A DNA stretch of 64,000 nucleotides from Clostridia bacterium. Its GTDB lineage: Bacteria; Bacillota; Clostridia; Oscillospirales; CAG-272. Shown here one piece after another: positions 42,974-53,433 of the stretch. The position numbers and the translations under genes are program-made. The stretch lies in the NCBI GenBank assembly GCA_017467105.1, contig JAFTSU010000005.1:46571-110570 (forward strand), in the 5' to 3' direction. The first letter of the stretch is position 1. Every line of letters starts with the position of its first letter. Below the pieces are notes generated by a model. That model searched no databases, was not told the DNA's origin, and saw nothing but the letters and a program-made list of their open reading frames with translations.

Positions 42974-43275
42974 AGGACACGGTAGATATGACGGTCGTAG
43001 CGCTGTGCGCTGACTTCGGACGGCGAAGCCTTGCCATAAGGGAGAAGAGAGTTACCCATCGCACCGAGATGGAGTACAGATATCTTAATTTCAAAATACT
43101 CTCAGCTGCCGAGGAGATAATGGGCGAGGGGCTTGGAGAGAACATTATAGAGGAGATAGGATACGGCGTCGGATACGCCCATTCGTACGTGACAGACATA
43201 TCGGAATCCACCTACAAGGACAGAAAGCTTATGGTTAAGGAAAACATAGCTAAAAAGCTTCATTTGATAGATTAG
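42952..43275 (+). CDS. Small unknown protein, second of a coupled pair
   Basis: The 107-residue protein overlaps the previous gene by 22 bases and has GGAGG seven bases before its ATG, so translation is coupled. It is mixed charge, probably alpha-helical, with a Gly-rich segment (GEGLGENIIEEIGYGVGYAHS). No known domain is visible. It lies 113 bases upstream of spoIIAA; whether the strong promoter at 42563 also feeds spoIIA is open, as no terminator is seen in the gap. Confidence 0.68.
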   Translation: MRYRKSIEDTVDMTVVALCADFGRRSLAIREKRVTHRTEMEYRYLNFKILSAAEEIMGEGLGENIIEEIGYGVGYAHSYVTDISESTYKDRKLMVKENIAKKLHLID

Positions 43276-43388
43276 TGCCGTACCGTGTCGAAAAAAACAG
43301 ATAAAAACAGCGGTCTGTCGCCTCCGTTAGACAATTTTTTTGCCTCGCTTGTGATAGAATTTACATACCAAAGGAAAGGAATGAGAAA

Positions 43389-43709
43389 ATGAAGGAAGAG
43401 GTTACTTTTTCTGCCAGAGGACGCACCCTTGAGGCCCGTATTCTCTCGGAGATAGATCATCATACTGCAAGAAGGATCAGAGAGCGCATAGACTCCAGAC
43501 TTTTTCTTGATAAGCCTGACGTTCTTATAATGGATTTTTCATCCGTCAGATTTATGGACAGCTCAGGACTCGGTCTGATACTCGGGCGTGTGGAGAGAGC
43601 ATCCGGGCTTGGATCTACGGTTAGGCTCACGGGTCTTTCCGACACTCTCTACAAGCTGATCAGACTATCCGGACTTGAGAGAGTGAAGAATCTCTCTGTG
43701 GTGAAATAA
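43389..43709 (+). CDS. spoIIAA: Anti-sigma F factor antagonist
   Basis: SpoIIAA is a STAS-domain protein that frees sigma F from SpoIIAB in the forespore when dephosphorylated. The 106-residue sequence has the phosphorylation site MDSSGLGLILGR, the hallmark of SpoIIAA, and the upstream VLIMDFSSVRF strand. AAAGGA precedes the ATG at nine bases. It is the first gene of spoIIAA-spoIIAB-sigF. I could not find a convincing sigma-H or sigma-A promoter in the 113 bases upstream, only a TAGAAT-type -10. Confidence 0.95.
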   Translation: MKEEVTFSARGRTLEARILSEIDHHTARRIRERIDSRLFLDKPDVLIMDFSSVRFMDSSGLGLILGRVERASGLGSTVRLTGLSDTLYKLIRLSGLERVKNLSVVK

Positions 43710-43736
43710 GTGTATCGTAATGAAAGGACCCAAGGA

Positions 43737-44180
43737 ATGAAAAGGATCATAAACGAGATGAAGCTGCGTCTTCCCGCGATAAGCGTGAACGCGGCGGTGG
43801 CGCGGTCTGTGATATCCGCATTTATGGCGGAGCTAAACCCTACCGTAGACGAGCTCGGTGACGTCAGATGCGCGGTCAGCGAGGCGGTGACCAATTGTAT
43901 AGTACACGCCTACAAGCTGCTTACGGATGGGGAGATAGGCTACGTATACATATCTGCCAGACTCTACGATAACAGAGAGGTCACCGTAGAAATATCCGAT
44001 AACGGATGCGGCATAGAGGACGTGGCGCTGGCGCGTACACCCTCCTATACCACCGGAGAGTATGGCGAGAGATGCGGTATGGGCTTCCTCGTGATGGAGA
44101 GCTTTATGGATTCACTGAACGTGAAATCCCGTCCGGGAAAGGGCACGACTGTCCTGATGAGGAAAAAACTTAACCCCTGA
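43737..44180 (+). CDS. spoIIAB: Anti-sigma F factor / serine kinase
   Basis: SpoIIAB is a GHKL-type serine kinase that binds sigma F and phosphorylates SpoIIAA. The ATP-binding N-box (AVSEAVTNCIVHAY), G1 box (ISDNGCGIED) and G2 box (GMGFLVMESFM) are present in 147 residues. ATG 43737 follows AAAGGA at eight bases; a GTG at 43710 directly after the spoIIAA stop is also in frame but less likely. Confidence 0.95.
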   Translation: MKRIINEMKLRLPAISVNAAVARSVISAFMAELNPTVDELGDVRCAVSEAVTNCIVHAYKLLTDGEIGYVYISARLYDNREVTVEISDNGCGIEDVALARTPSYTTGEYGERCGMGFLVMESFMDSLNVKSRPGKGTTVLMRKKLNP

Positions 44181-44192
44181 CCGGGAGATAGT

Positions 44193-44927
44193 ATGAACGA
44201 AAAAGAAAAGAAAAAACCTCACGATGATAACCTGGAGCTTTTGCGTGCTTATCGCGGGGGTGACAGGTCTGCCGGGGAGCGCTTGGCGGAGATCAACGCT
44301 CCCTTGGTCTACAGCATCGCGGGCCGATTTTCATCCAGAGTATCAGATATTTCCGATCTGGTCGAGTGCGGCACCATAGGTCTTGTTAAGGCGATAAATA
44401 CCTTTGATTTTTCACACGGGTGTGTCTTTTCCACGTACGCCGTGCCGCTTATCTTCGGCGAGATACGCAGATTTCTAAGAGACGACGGTATAATCAAGGT
44501 ATCGAGAGAGGAGCGACGGCTTGCGGCGCTTTTAAATACCGAGAGAGAGCGTAGGCTCACCTTGGGTGAGAGCGCCGATATTGAGTCCCTTGCCGTGAGT
44601 GTGGGCGTTTCCGTGCAGGATGCGGCATCCGCGCTTTTCTCCGCGTCTCCCGTTCGCTCCCTTGACGAGTGCGTATACGATGATGACGAGGGTGCAACGC
44701 TTTCGTCAATGATCTCCGATGAGTCAGAGCAGGACAGAATGTTTGATAAGCTCACTCTCAGAGCCGCCATAGACACTCTTCCGGAGCCTGATAGGCGACT
44801 GATAGTTCTGCGATATTTTCGGGATCTCTCACAGACCGAAACGGCTAAGATACTTGGTCTTACGCAGGTCAAGGTGTCCAGAGAGGAGAAGAAGATAATA
44901 TCCAAGCTCCGCGCCGCCCTCAGCTAG
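44193..44927 (+). CDS. sigF: Sporulation sigma factor F
   Basis: Sigma F directs early forespore transcription. The 244-residue protein has region 2 (PLVYSIAGRF... DLVECGTIGLVKAINTFDF... FSTYAVPLIFGEIRRFLRDDG), the IIKVSR boundary, region 3 and region 4 with the helix-turn-helix (LSQTETAKILGLTQVKVSR). Position after spoIIAB distinguishes it from sigma G. GGGAG lies upstream of the ATG. Its presence shows the organism belongs to a sporulating lineage. Confidence 0.96.
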   Translation: MNEKEKKKPHDDNLELLRAYRGGDRSAGERLAEINAPLVYSIAGRFSSRVSDISDLVECGTIGLVKAINTFDFSHGCVFSTYAVPLIFGEIRRFLRDDGIIKVSREERRLAALLNTERERRLTLGESADIESLAVSVGVSVQDAASALFSASPVRSLDECVYDDDEGATLSSMISDESEQDRMFDKLTLRAAIDTLPEPDRRLIVLRYFRDLSQTETAKILGLTQVKVSREEKKIISKLRAALS

Positions 44928-45169
44928 CGGTTATATCTACCGTAAAAAACTCTTCGCCGTCTCGTAATAGCGGCTATCTCGGACGTGAATTTGAATACTC
45001 TTCGCCGCTTTATAATTTTCAGGGGCGCTTTACGTTATCGTGGCTCCGTTTACCCGAGACCTCCGCCACGGAGAACGGATACGTCAATGGTTGGGACGAA
45101 TAAACCGCGTTTTTATTTTAAAGTCTATAAAATTAAATGTTAAAAAAATGTGAATAAACAGGAAAACTA
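44928..45169. other. Intergenic region, no gene seen
   Basis: No coding frame, tRNA or strong terminator is seen between sigF and the groES promoter. Short complementary stretches (CTCCGT near 45045 and ACGGAG near 45070) could form a hairpin, but there is no T run. Confidence 0.5.
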
Positions 45170-45198
45170 TTGATTTTTTCTATCGCTTAGTATAGAAT
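45170..45198 (+). promoter_or_regulatory. Sigma-A promoter of groES-groEL
   Basis: TTGATT (45170-45175) and TAGAAT (45193-45198) are 17 bases apart, with the CIRCE operator 15 bases downstream. Confidence 0.8.
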
Positions 45199-45212
45199 AT
45201 ATCCTGTAAATA

Positions 45213-45239
45213 TTAGCACTCCCTGTTTTTGAGTGCTAA
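45213..45239 (+). promoter_or_regulatory. CIRCE operator (HrcA binding site)
   Basis: A perfect CIRCE inverted repeat TTAGCACTC (45213-45221), nine-base spacer, GAGTGCTAA (45231-45239). HrcA binds this element and represses groESL until heat or protein stress. hrcA itself is not in the window. Confidence 0.98.
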
Positions 45240-45263
45240 CAGTAATTTAAGGAGGAAACTAAA

Positions 45264-45548
45264 ATGACACTCAAGCCCTTATTTGATAAGGTCGTACTTA
45301 AGCAGGTCGAGGCGGTTGAAACCACCAAGGCAGGTATTCTTCTCCCCGGCTCCGCTCAGGAGAAGCCCCAGGTATCCGAGGTTGTTGCTGTAGGTCCCGG
45401 CGGCACAGTAGACGGAAACAAGGTTGAGATGACTCTCAAGGTTGGTGACAAGGTCATCACCGGTAAATACAGCGGCACAGAGGTTAAGCTTGACGGTGTG
45501 GAGTACACCATCGTAAGCCAGTCTGACGTGCTTGCAATAATTGAATAA
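45264..45548 (+). CDS. groES: Co-chaperonin GroES
   Basis: GroES caps the GroEL chamber. The 94 residues contain the N-terminal LKPLFDKVVLKQ, the mobile loop (EAVETTKAGILLPGSAQEKPQ) and the C-terminal GVEYTIVSQSDVLAII. AAGGAGG precedes ATG. It lies 15 bases upstream of groEL and is controlled by HrcA through CIRCE. Confidence 0.98.
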   Translation: MTLKPLFDKVVLKQVEAVETTKAGILLPGSAQEKPQVSEVVAVGPGGTVDGNKVEMTLKVGDKVITGKYSGTEVKLDGVEYTIVSQSDVLAIIE

Positions 45549-47192
<1,644 letters not shown>

Positions 47193-47250
47193 TTAAGGTA
47201 CGTACCGACGCAAAATCGCTGATACGTATTGCCAAAAGGATTATTTTTGC

Positions 47251-47288
47251 AGCTGCAGGCGGCATTCTTGCCGCTTGCAGCTTTTTTC
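47251..47288 (+). terminator. Intrinsic terminator of groESL
   Basis: A 13-bp stem (AGCTGCAGGCGGC 47251-47263 / GCCGCTTGCAGCT 47270-47282, one mismatch pair) is followed by six Ts. Confidence 0.9.
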
Positions 47289-47438
47289 GTTTTTTTGATA
47301 AGCGCGGTGCTTTTATAACCTTCCGTCAGATGTATTTCGAGCGAAAAGGTCGGCGCCATCATAAAGTGAGCTATCCTTAAAATACGCAGTCGCTGCACTT
47401 ATAACCCGGTATCAGAGAAAACCGCAGCGCATAAATCC

Positions 47439-47467
47439 TTGACAAGACTTGTAATATCATATATAAT
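47439..47467 (+). promoter_or_regulatory. Consensus sigma-A promoter for aldo/keto reductase
   Basis: TTGACA (47439-47444) and TATAAT (47462-47467) are 17 bases apart, an exact consensus match. Confidence 0.85.
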
Positions 47468-47499
47468 ATGCTTAGAAGAAAGCACGAAAGGATAGATTT

Positions 47500-48699
47500 A
47501 TGAAATATACAGATTTCCTCGGCGAGAGAGTATCTCTTCTGGGCTTTGGCGCAATGCGCTTTCCTACGGTCAAGGTAGGGGATAAAACGGAGGTGGATCT
47601 TCCGCTTACGGAGAAGATGATCGACCTTGCCGTAGAGTCGGGAGTAAATTATTTTGACACGGCTTACCCATATCACAGAGGAGAGTCGGAAAGAATTATT
47701 GGTAAGCTTCTATCGAAATATCCGAGGGAGAGCTATCACCTGGCTACGAAGTATCCCGGGCATCAGCTGATGGACAGCTATGATCCGGGTGAGATCTTCG
47801 AGGAGCAGCTATCAAAGTGCGGAGTGGATTATTTCGACTTTTATCTGCTTCACAACGTATACGAAAATTCTATGGATACATACCTTGATAAAAGGTGGGG
47901 AATCATAGATTATTTCCTTGAGGAGAAGCGCCGCGGAAGAATACGCCATCTTGGTTTTTCTTCACACGGGACCCCGGAAAACCTTCGTGAGTTCCTGGAG
48001 AGAACGGGGGGAGCTATGGAGTTCTGCCAGATACAGTATAACTATCTTGACGATTCGCTTCAGCGGGCGGACGAGAAGTGCAAAATACTCGACGAGTACG
48101 GAATCCCGATCATCGTAATGGAGCCCGTTCGCGGAGGCAAGCTTGCCACGCTCCCGGATCCTTGTACAGAGAAGCTGTCGCAGCTGAGACCCGGCGCATC
48201 CGCCGCGTCCTTTGCGTTTCGCTGGCTCTTCCATAATCCATCGGTCAAGGTGGTGCTCAGCGGTATGTCGAATATGGAGCAGCTTGTGGATAATATACGC
48301 ACCTTTACCGAATACGTGCAGCTGTCGGCGGAGGAGCGAGAGCTTCTTGGGATTATCGCTGAGCAGCTGAAATGCTCCGTTCCGTGTACTGCCTGCAGAT
48401 ATTGCACGGACGGATGCCCCGCGGGACTTGATATTCCTTCACTGATAGAGATATACAATGATCTTGCTTGCGCAAAAAGCTTGAATACCGCCATGCGTGT
48501 CGAGTTTTTGCCTGATGATAAGAAGCCATCCGCCTGTATATCCTGCGGTAAATGTACGGAAATATGTCCGCAGAGGATTGCTATTCCTAAAGTGATGAGT
48601 AAACTTTGCAATATACTTACAACTATACCGTCTTGGAGGGATATCTCAAGGGAGAGAGAAGAGGACGCGGCACGTATGCGTGAGGCAAATAAACATTAA
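47500..48699 (+). CDS. Aldo/keto reductase fused to 4Fe-4S ferredoxin domain
   Basis: The N-terminal ~290 residues form an aldo/keto reductase barrel with FDTAYPYHRGESE (catalytic Asp and Tyr), Lys in YHLATKYPG and His in YLLHNV. The C-terminal ~100 residues carry two Cys clusters, CTACRYCTDGCPAG and CISCGKCTEICPQ, which bind two 4Fe-4S clusters. This fusion is common in Clostridia and Bacteroides; electron transfer between ferredoxin and a carbonyl substrate is assumed. The protein has 399 residues, and AAAGGA precedes the ATG. Confidence 0.94.
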   Translation: MKYTDFLGERVSLLGFGAMRFPTVKVGDKTEVDLPLTEKMIDLAVESGVNYFDTAYPYHRGESERIIGKLLSKYPRESYHLATKYPGHQLMDSYDPGEIFEEQLSKCGVDYFDFYLLHNVYENSMDTYLDKRWGIIDYFLEEKRRGRIRHLGFSSHGTPENLREFLERTGGAMEFCQIQYNYLDDSLQRADEKCKILDEYGIPIIVMEPVRGGKLATLPDPCTEKLSQLRPGASAASFAFRWLFHNPSVKVVLSGMSNMEQLVDNIRTFTEYVQLSAEERELLGIIAEQLKCSVPCTACRYCTDGCPAGLDIPSLIEIYNDLACAKSLNTAMRVEFLPDDKKPSACISCGKCTEICPQRIAIPKVMSKLCNILTTIPSWRDISREREEDAARMREANKH

Positions 48700-48765
48700 T
48701 TCGTTGTAGCTTTTATTCTAAAATGTATGCTATACACCTACTTTTGATATGGTTGTTAGCACACA

Positions 48766-48788
48766 GTCTACGAAAACGTTTCGTAGAC
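48766..48788 (+). promoter_or_regulatory. LacI-type operator palindrome
   Basis: Perfect 10-base arms GTCTACGAAA (48766-48775) and TTTCGTAGAC (48779-48788) flank ACG. The AAACGTTT core is typical of LacI-family operators. It lies 69 bases before the GH28-like start; the promoter itself (TATAAC near 48818) is poor. No LacI gene is in the window. Confidence 0.75.
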
Positions 48789-48856
48789 GGCGTGATCGCA
48801 TTTTGTATTATTTATGCTATAACGTAATATGGATGATCATATCAAGGGGGAAGAAA

Positions 48857-50302
48857 ATGCAACTGTATATAAACACAAACGATACAATCAGAGAAAACGA
48901 TACAGCCTCGATTCAGGCAGCGGTAGATCTCGCGCGCGAAAATGGAATAGGTAAGGTCATAATACCTAAAATGAATATACGTACGGGACGGGCTGAGTGG
49001 ATATTTACGGGCACGGTAAGACTTCCGTCCAATATCGAGATAGTCCTTGATAATTGCACGCTGGTGATGGCGGACGATGTAGTAGGCGGATTTTTCTCTA
49101 GTGAAAATCTCTTTACCGATTGGGGCACCGATCCTTCGAAAAAAATGTGTAATATACATATAAGGGGCGAGGGAAGCCCCGTACTCGACGGTGGCAAGCC
49201 GACGGCGTTAAACGAGGAGACGCAAGCCGCTATGGGCATACCCGTGCGTCTTAATTCCCCCATTTTCTTCATGAACGTAGAGGGCTTTTCGGTAGAAAAT
49301 ATCTCTATTACACATCATAGATATTGGGGTATGCGCTTCCAATTCTGCTCGCGAGGTACAGTCCGCAATATTTTCTTCGATTGCTGCAGAGACAGACGCA
49401 ATCAGGACGGCATAAATCTTCGTAACGGCTGTCACGATATTCTGATAGAAAATATTACAGGACAGACCGGTGACGATATGATAGCTCTTTCCGCCATCGA
49501 CCGCGAACCTAGCGGAGTTTTCAAGGACTACGATACTATAGTCAAGGATGAGTCCTGGGATATTCATGACGTAACCGTACGAAACGTCTCAGGCTCGGCT
49601 ATACTACATCCTCTCATTACACTCCGTAACCACAACGGCGCGAAAATCTATAATATCCATATAGAGAATCTTAAGGACACCGCCGAGACACAGCCTGCCT
49701 ACGAGGAGGGCAATCCTTGGCCGCATTACGATATTGACGGCTACGTCTATGGCAAAAGATACGGTATGGTGCTCATCGGCTCAAACACCTATTACAAAAC
49801 GGCAGCAGAGCACGGTGATACCTATAATATTACCGTTAAGGATCTTTACTGCACCTACAGCTCTGCGGCGGTTGTGCTTGGTAGTACGGTGAAAAATCTT
49901 ACTGTGTCAAATGTTCACGCTACGGATAAATGCCGCGCGATTCTCACCACGGGCCTCAACGATTGGGGTGACGACGTGCTCGGTGTCAAGCTCGATGGCG
50001 TAATACTCGACGGAGTTATATTTGATTGCAAGCAGGAAAACGCTGCCATTATAGAATTTCCGTATATGCGGGAGGGAGATTTCATCAAGCGAATGCTCGT
50101 AACTAACGTGGTGGCTGACGGAGTGGATATTCTCGCCAGAGTTCATAAACGCTCCGCTGTATGCGATATAAAGCTCGGTGCGGCAGTATCTGCACCGAAG
50201 AAGGTTTTGCGAGTTGCTCCCCCGGAGGTGAAGCGAAGCGAGATTACCTATAAGCCGTTTTGTCCTAATATCATTCGACCACTGAGGAAGACTAAATTCT
50301 AA
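48857..50302 (+). CDS. Right-handed beta-helix enzyme, GH28-like
   Basis: The 481-residue protein has the repetitive parallel beta-helix signature (IEIVLDNCTLVM, VRNIFFDCC, HDILIENITGQ, YNITVKDLYC) and the GH28 polygalacturonase motifs NQDGINL and GDDMIAL supplying acids. The GHG and RxK motifs of true polygalacturonases are not seen, so substrate and even mechanism are uncertain. ATG 48857 is chosen with AAGGGGG upstream; a GTG-type longer frame from 48749 crosses the operator. No signal peptide, so a cytoplasmic role on imported oligosaccharide is likely. Confidence 0.85.
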   Translation: MQLYINTNDTIRENDTASIQAAVDLARENGIGKVIIPKMNIRTGRAEWIFTGTVRLPSNIEIVLDNCTLVMADDVVGGFFSSENLFTDWGTDPSKKMCNIHIRGEGSPVLDGGKPTALNEETQAAMGIPVRLNSPIFFMNVEGFSVENISITHHRYWGMRFQFCSRGTVRNIFFDCCRDRRNQDGINLRNGCHDILIENITGQTGDDMIALSAIDREPSGVFKDYDTIVKDESWDIHDVTVRNVSGSAILHPLITLRNHNGAKIYNIHIENLKDTAETQPAYEEGNPWPHYDIDGYVYGKRYGMVLIGSNTYYKTAAEHGDTYNITVKDLYCTYSSAAVVLGSTVKNLTVSNVHATDKCRAILTTGLNDWGDDVLGVKLDGVILDGVIFDCKQENAAIIEFPYMREGDFIKRMLVTNVVADGVDILARVHKRSAVCDIKLGAAVSAPKKVLRVAPPEVKRSEITYKPFCPNIIRPLRKTKF

Positions 50303-50326
50303 GTCTCTATATTCCAAATATAAAAA

Positions 50327-50366
50327 GGGTCTGTACGCATTTTACGCACAGACCCTGTATTTTTTA
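50327..50366. terminator. Intrinsic terminator
   Basis: GGGTCTGT (50327-50334) pairs with ACAGACCC (50348-50355); a T run follows on the + strand and an A run precedes. It separates the GH28-like gene from the convergent antiporter gene. Confidence 0.85.
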
Positions 50367-50417
50367 TACAGCTTAATGGTTAATGGAAATATATATCCTA
50401 GCCTCCAAAGCTAAGGA

Positions 50418-51713
50418 TTATTTGCTTACCTCTCGCTCCGCAAGCTTCTTCATATGCTCGTGACGGGCCGAGGTCTTGCCATCGGGCTTGATATCTCCTG
50501 CCTTAAGAAGAGCTATCTTGGTAAGCATCGGGCCGAAGATCTCATATACCAGCACGGCAAAGAGAGTGATGTTTGAAATAATAACTCCCTCTGAGCCAAG
50601 CTCGTGTGCCTTGATCGCCATACCAAGAGCCACACCTGCCTGCGGAAGCAAGGTGACGCCCAGATATTTTACAATATTATCATTACAGCCAGACGCTTTT
50701 GCGCTTACGTAAGCACCGCTGTATTTTCCTGCTGAACGGGCGATTATGTAAACTATACCTATCAAAACGATAGTGAAATCGCTAAATACCGAAAGTTCAA
50801 GCTCCGCACCGGACAAAACGAAGAACAGAACGAAAAGCGGAGCCGTCCATCTGTCAACCCTCTCCATAAGCTCCTCGGAGAAGTCGCACACGTTGCAGAA
50901 CACGGTTCCAAGCATCATACATACGAGCAGAGAGGAGAAGGCGATCTCAACTCCGCCGATCTCAAACTTCAGCATTGAGAGGGCGATAGTTAACAGCACG
51001 AATGCGATAGACATGGACATTCTCTTGGATCTTGAGTGGAAGAATCTCTCTGCAAAATTAAATAGCAGACCCATCAGAGCGCCAAGGATCAGCGAGAGTA
51101 TAACCTCAAGAAGCGGCTCGACTATAACCGACACGGGATCAACGTTTCCGCTCTTTAGCGCTTTAGCCACACCGAAGGAAATAGCGAACAGCATTAGTCC
51201 TACCGCGTCGTCAAGAGCAACTACGGGAAGCAGAATATCCGTGAGCGGTCCCTTTGCCTTGTACTGCTTTACTACCATAAGCGTTGCCGCGGGAGCTGTT
51301 GCTGACGCAATCGCGCCAAGAACTATAGCTGCGGAAAGTGGAAGCTTATCCGGTATAATAAAGTGCAATCCTATCAAAGTCGCGTCGACTACCAGGGTGG
51401 TTACGACAGCCTGAAAAATTCCTACTATCGTTGCCTGCTTGCCTATTTTCTTAAGCTGTGAGAGCCTGAATTCGTTTCCTATTGAAAAGGCGATAAAGCC
51501 AAGAGCCATATCGCAGAGAAGTGAGTAGCTCTCCACGTCCTCCATAGAAACAAAACCAAGACCGGATATTCCTAACGCACCGAGCAGATATGGACCTACC
51601 AGAATACCAGCGATAAGATATGCCGTAACAGCGGGGAGCTTCATAAGCTTGGCAACTCGTGACAGCATAAGTCCCGTGAGCAGCGAAACGGACAGGGATA
51701 ACAAGACCTGCAT
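50418..51713 (-). CDS. CPA2-type cation/proton antiporter
   Basis: The 431-residue membrane protein has about 12 hydrophobic segments. Typical family stretches are KLPAVTAYLIAGILVGPYLLG, ALGFIAFSIGNEF and the transport-site helix LLPVVALDDAVGLMLF with the Asp-Asp pair. No RCK/TrkA-N regulatory domain follows, so it is a Na+ or K+/H+ antiporter of the NapA/KefB superfamily in minimal form. The C-terminus ends in a basic cytoplasmic tail. It is transcribed alone. Confidence 0.9.
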   Translation of the reverse strand: MQVLLSLSVSLLTGLMLSRVAKLMKLPAVTAYLIAGILVGPYLLGALGISGLGFVSMEDVESYSLLCDMALGFIAFSIGNEFRLSQLKKIGKQATIVGIFQAVVTTLVVDATLIGLHFIIPDKLPLSAAIVLGAIASATAPAATLMVVKQYKAKGPLTDILLPVVALDDAVGLMLFAISFGVAKALKSGNVDPVSVIVEPLLEVILSLILGALMGLLFNFAERFFHSRSKRMSMSIAFVLLTIALSMLKFEIGGVEIAFSSLLVCMMLGTVFCNVCDFSEELMERVDRWTAPLFVLFFVLSGAELELSVFSDFTIVLIGIVYIIARSAGKYSGAYVSAKASGCNDNIVKYLGVTLLPQAGVALGMAIKAHELGSEGVIISNITLFAVLVYEIFGPMLTKIALLKAGDIKPDGKTSARHEHMKKLAEREVSK

Positions 51714-51768
51714 AATCTAAACTCCATAAAAAATACTTTAACCAGCGGTCGCCGGCCAACAGTTAATT

Positions 51769-51797
51769 ATTCTAGCACTAACCGCAGTAAAAGTCAA
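51769..51797 (-). promoter_or_regulatory. Sigma-A promoter for antiporter
   Basis: On the - strand, TTGACT (51797-51792) and TAGAAT (51774-51769) are 17 bases apart. Confidence 0.72.
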
Positions 51798-51994
51798 GTG
51801 TAAAAGTAATAATTTTTTATACTTTTCCGTTTTTTAATTTGATACGCGGGAAAGCATCGGGCAACAGCGACCGGCGCGGCATCTTTGCTCTGTAATAAAT
51901 GGTTTATTTTTTTAAATTAAATATGTAGAAACTGTTGTAGCCGAGAGCAGATTTACCATTTTTTTGTACTCTCATACTAATTTTTTGAGACCCG

Positions 51995-52023
51995 TTGACT
52001 TTTTAAAGATAATAATGTATAAT
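51995..52023 (+). promoter_or_regulatory. Sigma-A promoter for FAD oxidoreductase
   Basis: TTGACT (51995-52000) and TATAAT (52018-52023) are 17 bases apart, 75 bases before the start codon. Confidence 0.8.
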
Positions 52024-52098
52024 GAAACAAAATCAATTGGGCTGGAATATCTGTCGAGGCTTCCATCAAGCTGACAGCCACACGAAAAGGAGCAGATA

Positions 52099-53295
52099 AT
52101 GAGAAAAATTGAGGAAAAGCTGTATACACCCGTAAAATACGAGTGCGACGTTCTTGTGGCGGGCGGCGGAGTCGCCGGTATAGCTTCAGCGATGGCTGCG
52201 GCAAGAGAGGGCGCGCGCGTCATTCTGACCGAGAGAATGTTCATGTTAGGCGGTCTTGCAACAGCAGGACTCGTTACTATATATCTGCCTCTTTGCGACG
52301 GTGAGGGAAGACAGGTGTCCTTCGGTATTGCGGAGGAGCTGCTACGTTTGTCTATAGAGCACGGTGATGAGGGGAGATATCCAGAGGAGTGGCTCGACGA
52401 TAACGATTATGAGAAGCGCCGCGCGGGCAAGCGCTTTGAGGTACAGTTCAATCCCCACCTTTTCGCTATCTCCGCAGAAAGAGTGCTGAGAGAGCTTGGG
52501 GTTACTATACTTTACGGCGCGACGGTCGTATCTGTAAACGAGTATAAGGGCAGGATCACCGACGTGGTAATAGAGTCCAAATCAGGCAGAGAGGCTATAA
52601 GCGTTAAGAAGTGTGCCGTCGATTGCACCGGAGACGCCGATCTGTGTCAGCTCTCCTCTGCGGAAACCGCCACCTTCGGCGTAGGCAATACCCTTGCGGC
52701 TTGGTACTATTATACAGCGCCGGAGGGTCACAAGCTCAAAATGCACGGCTTTGCGGACGTTGGTCCCAATTCTATTAGATCCCTTAACGGCAAGCGCTAT
52801 ACGGGTCTCGATACCTGCGAGATCAGCGATATGATGATCGACTCTCACGGCGAGATAGAGAAGGATATACTGAAGCGCAGGGCAGAAGGAGAGGACATTT
52901 TCCCCACTTGCATAGCATCTATTCCTCAGCTGCGTAAGACCAGACGTCTGATCGGTGATTACGTTATGGATTACGCCGAGGAGCACAAGTATTTCGAGGA
53001 CTCCGTAGGCATGGTATCAAACTGGAAGAAGAGAGGTCCGGTTTACGAGATCCCCTTCGGCACGCTCCGTACCGCTAAGGTGAAAAATCTGCTCGTAGCG
53101 GGCAGATGTATATCTGTCACCGACGATCTCTGGGAGATCACGAGAGTTATTCCCGATTGTGCCGTGACGGGAGAGGCTGCAGGCACGGCGGCGGCAATGA
53201 CCGATAATCTTGATACTCTCTCTGTGAAGGCGCTTCAAGATAGGCTTGTATCTCGCGGTGTTGTTCTTCACGAGAAGGATCTCGGCTCGGTATAA
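52099..53295 (+). CDS. FAD-dependent oxidoreductase
   Basis: The N-terminal dinucleotide-binding motif is DVLVAGGGVAGIASAMAAAREG, followed by ERMFMLGGLATAGLV, and the second FAD motif is KNLLVAGRCISVTDDLWEITRVIPDCAVTGEAAGTAAAM near the C-terminus. These are the hallmarks of the FAD_oxidored (PF12831) family, often found in polysaccharide-degradation loci. The length of 398 residues is normal. AAAAGGAG precedes the ATG. The substrate is unknown; it is monocistronic. Confidence 0.9.
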   Translation: MRKIEEKLYTPVKYECDVLVAGGGVAGIASAMAAAREGARVILTERMFMLGGLATAGLVTIYLPLCDGEGRQVSFGIAEELLRLSIEHGDEGRYPEEWLDDNDYEKRRAGKRFEVQFNPHLFAISAERVLRELGVTILYGATVVSVNEYKGRITDVVIESKSGREAISVKKCAVDCTGDADLCQLSSAETATFGVGNTLAAWYYYTAPEGHKLKMHGFADVGPNSIRSLNGKRYTGLDTCEISDMMIDSHGEIEKDILKRRAEGEDIFPTCIASIPQLRKTRRLIGDYVMDYAEEHKYFEDSVGMVSNWKKRGPVYEIPFGTLRTAKVKNLLVAGRCISVTDDLWEITRVIPDCAVTGEAAGTAAAMTDNLDTLSVKALQDRLVSRGVVLHEKDLGSV

Positions 53296-53321
53296 ATTTG
53301 AATAATCAATTTTAAAAATAA

Positions 53322-53383
53322 AAACTCTGCTGAAATTCACGTCGTTCTATGAATAACGACACGAAAATTCAGCAGAGTTTTTT
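53322..53383. terminator. Intrinsic terminator
   Basis: AAACTCTGCTGAA (53322-53334) pairs with TTCAGCAGAGTTT (53368-53380), with an inner GTCGTT (53341-53346) / AACGAC (53355-53360) stem and a T run. It lies between convergent genes. Confidence 0.9.
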
Positions 53384-53433
53384 CTTATGAATGTAAACTA
53401 TAGTAGTGAAAACATACAGAATTGGACTGAAAA

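Noticed and set aside
43276-43388. Sigma-H promoter for spoIIA
   Set aside because: A TAGAAT/GAATTT -10-like sequence is present, but no RNAGGAWWW -35 at the right distance was found.
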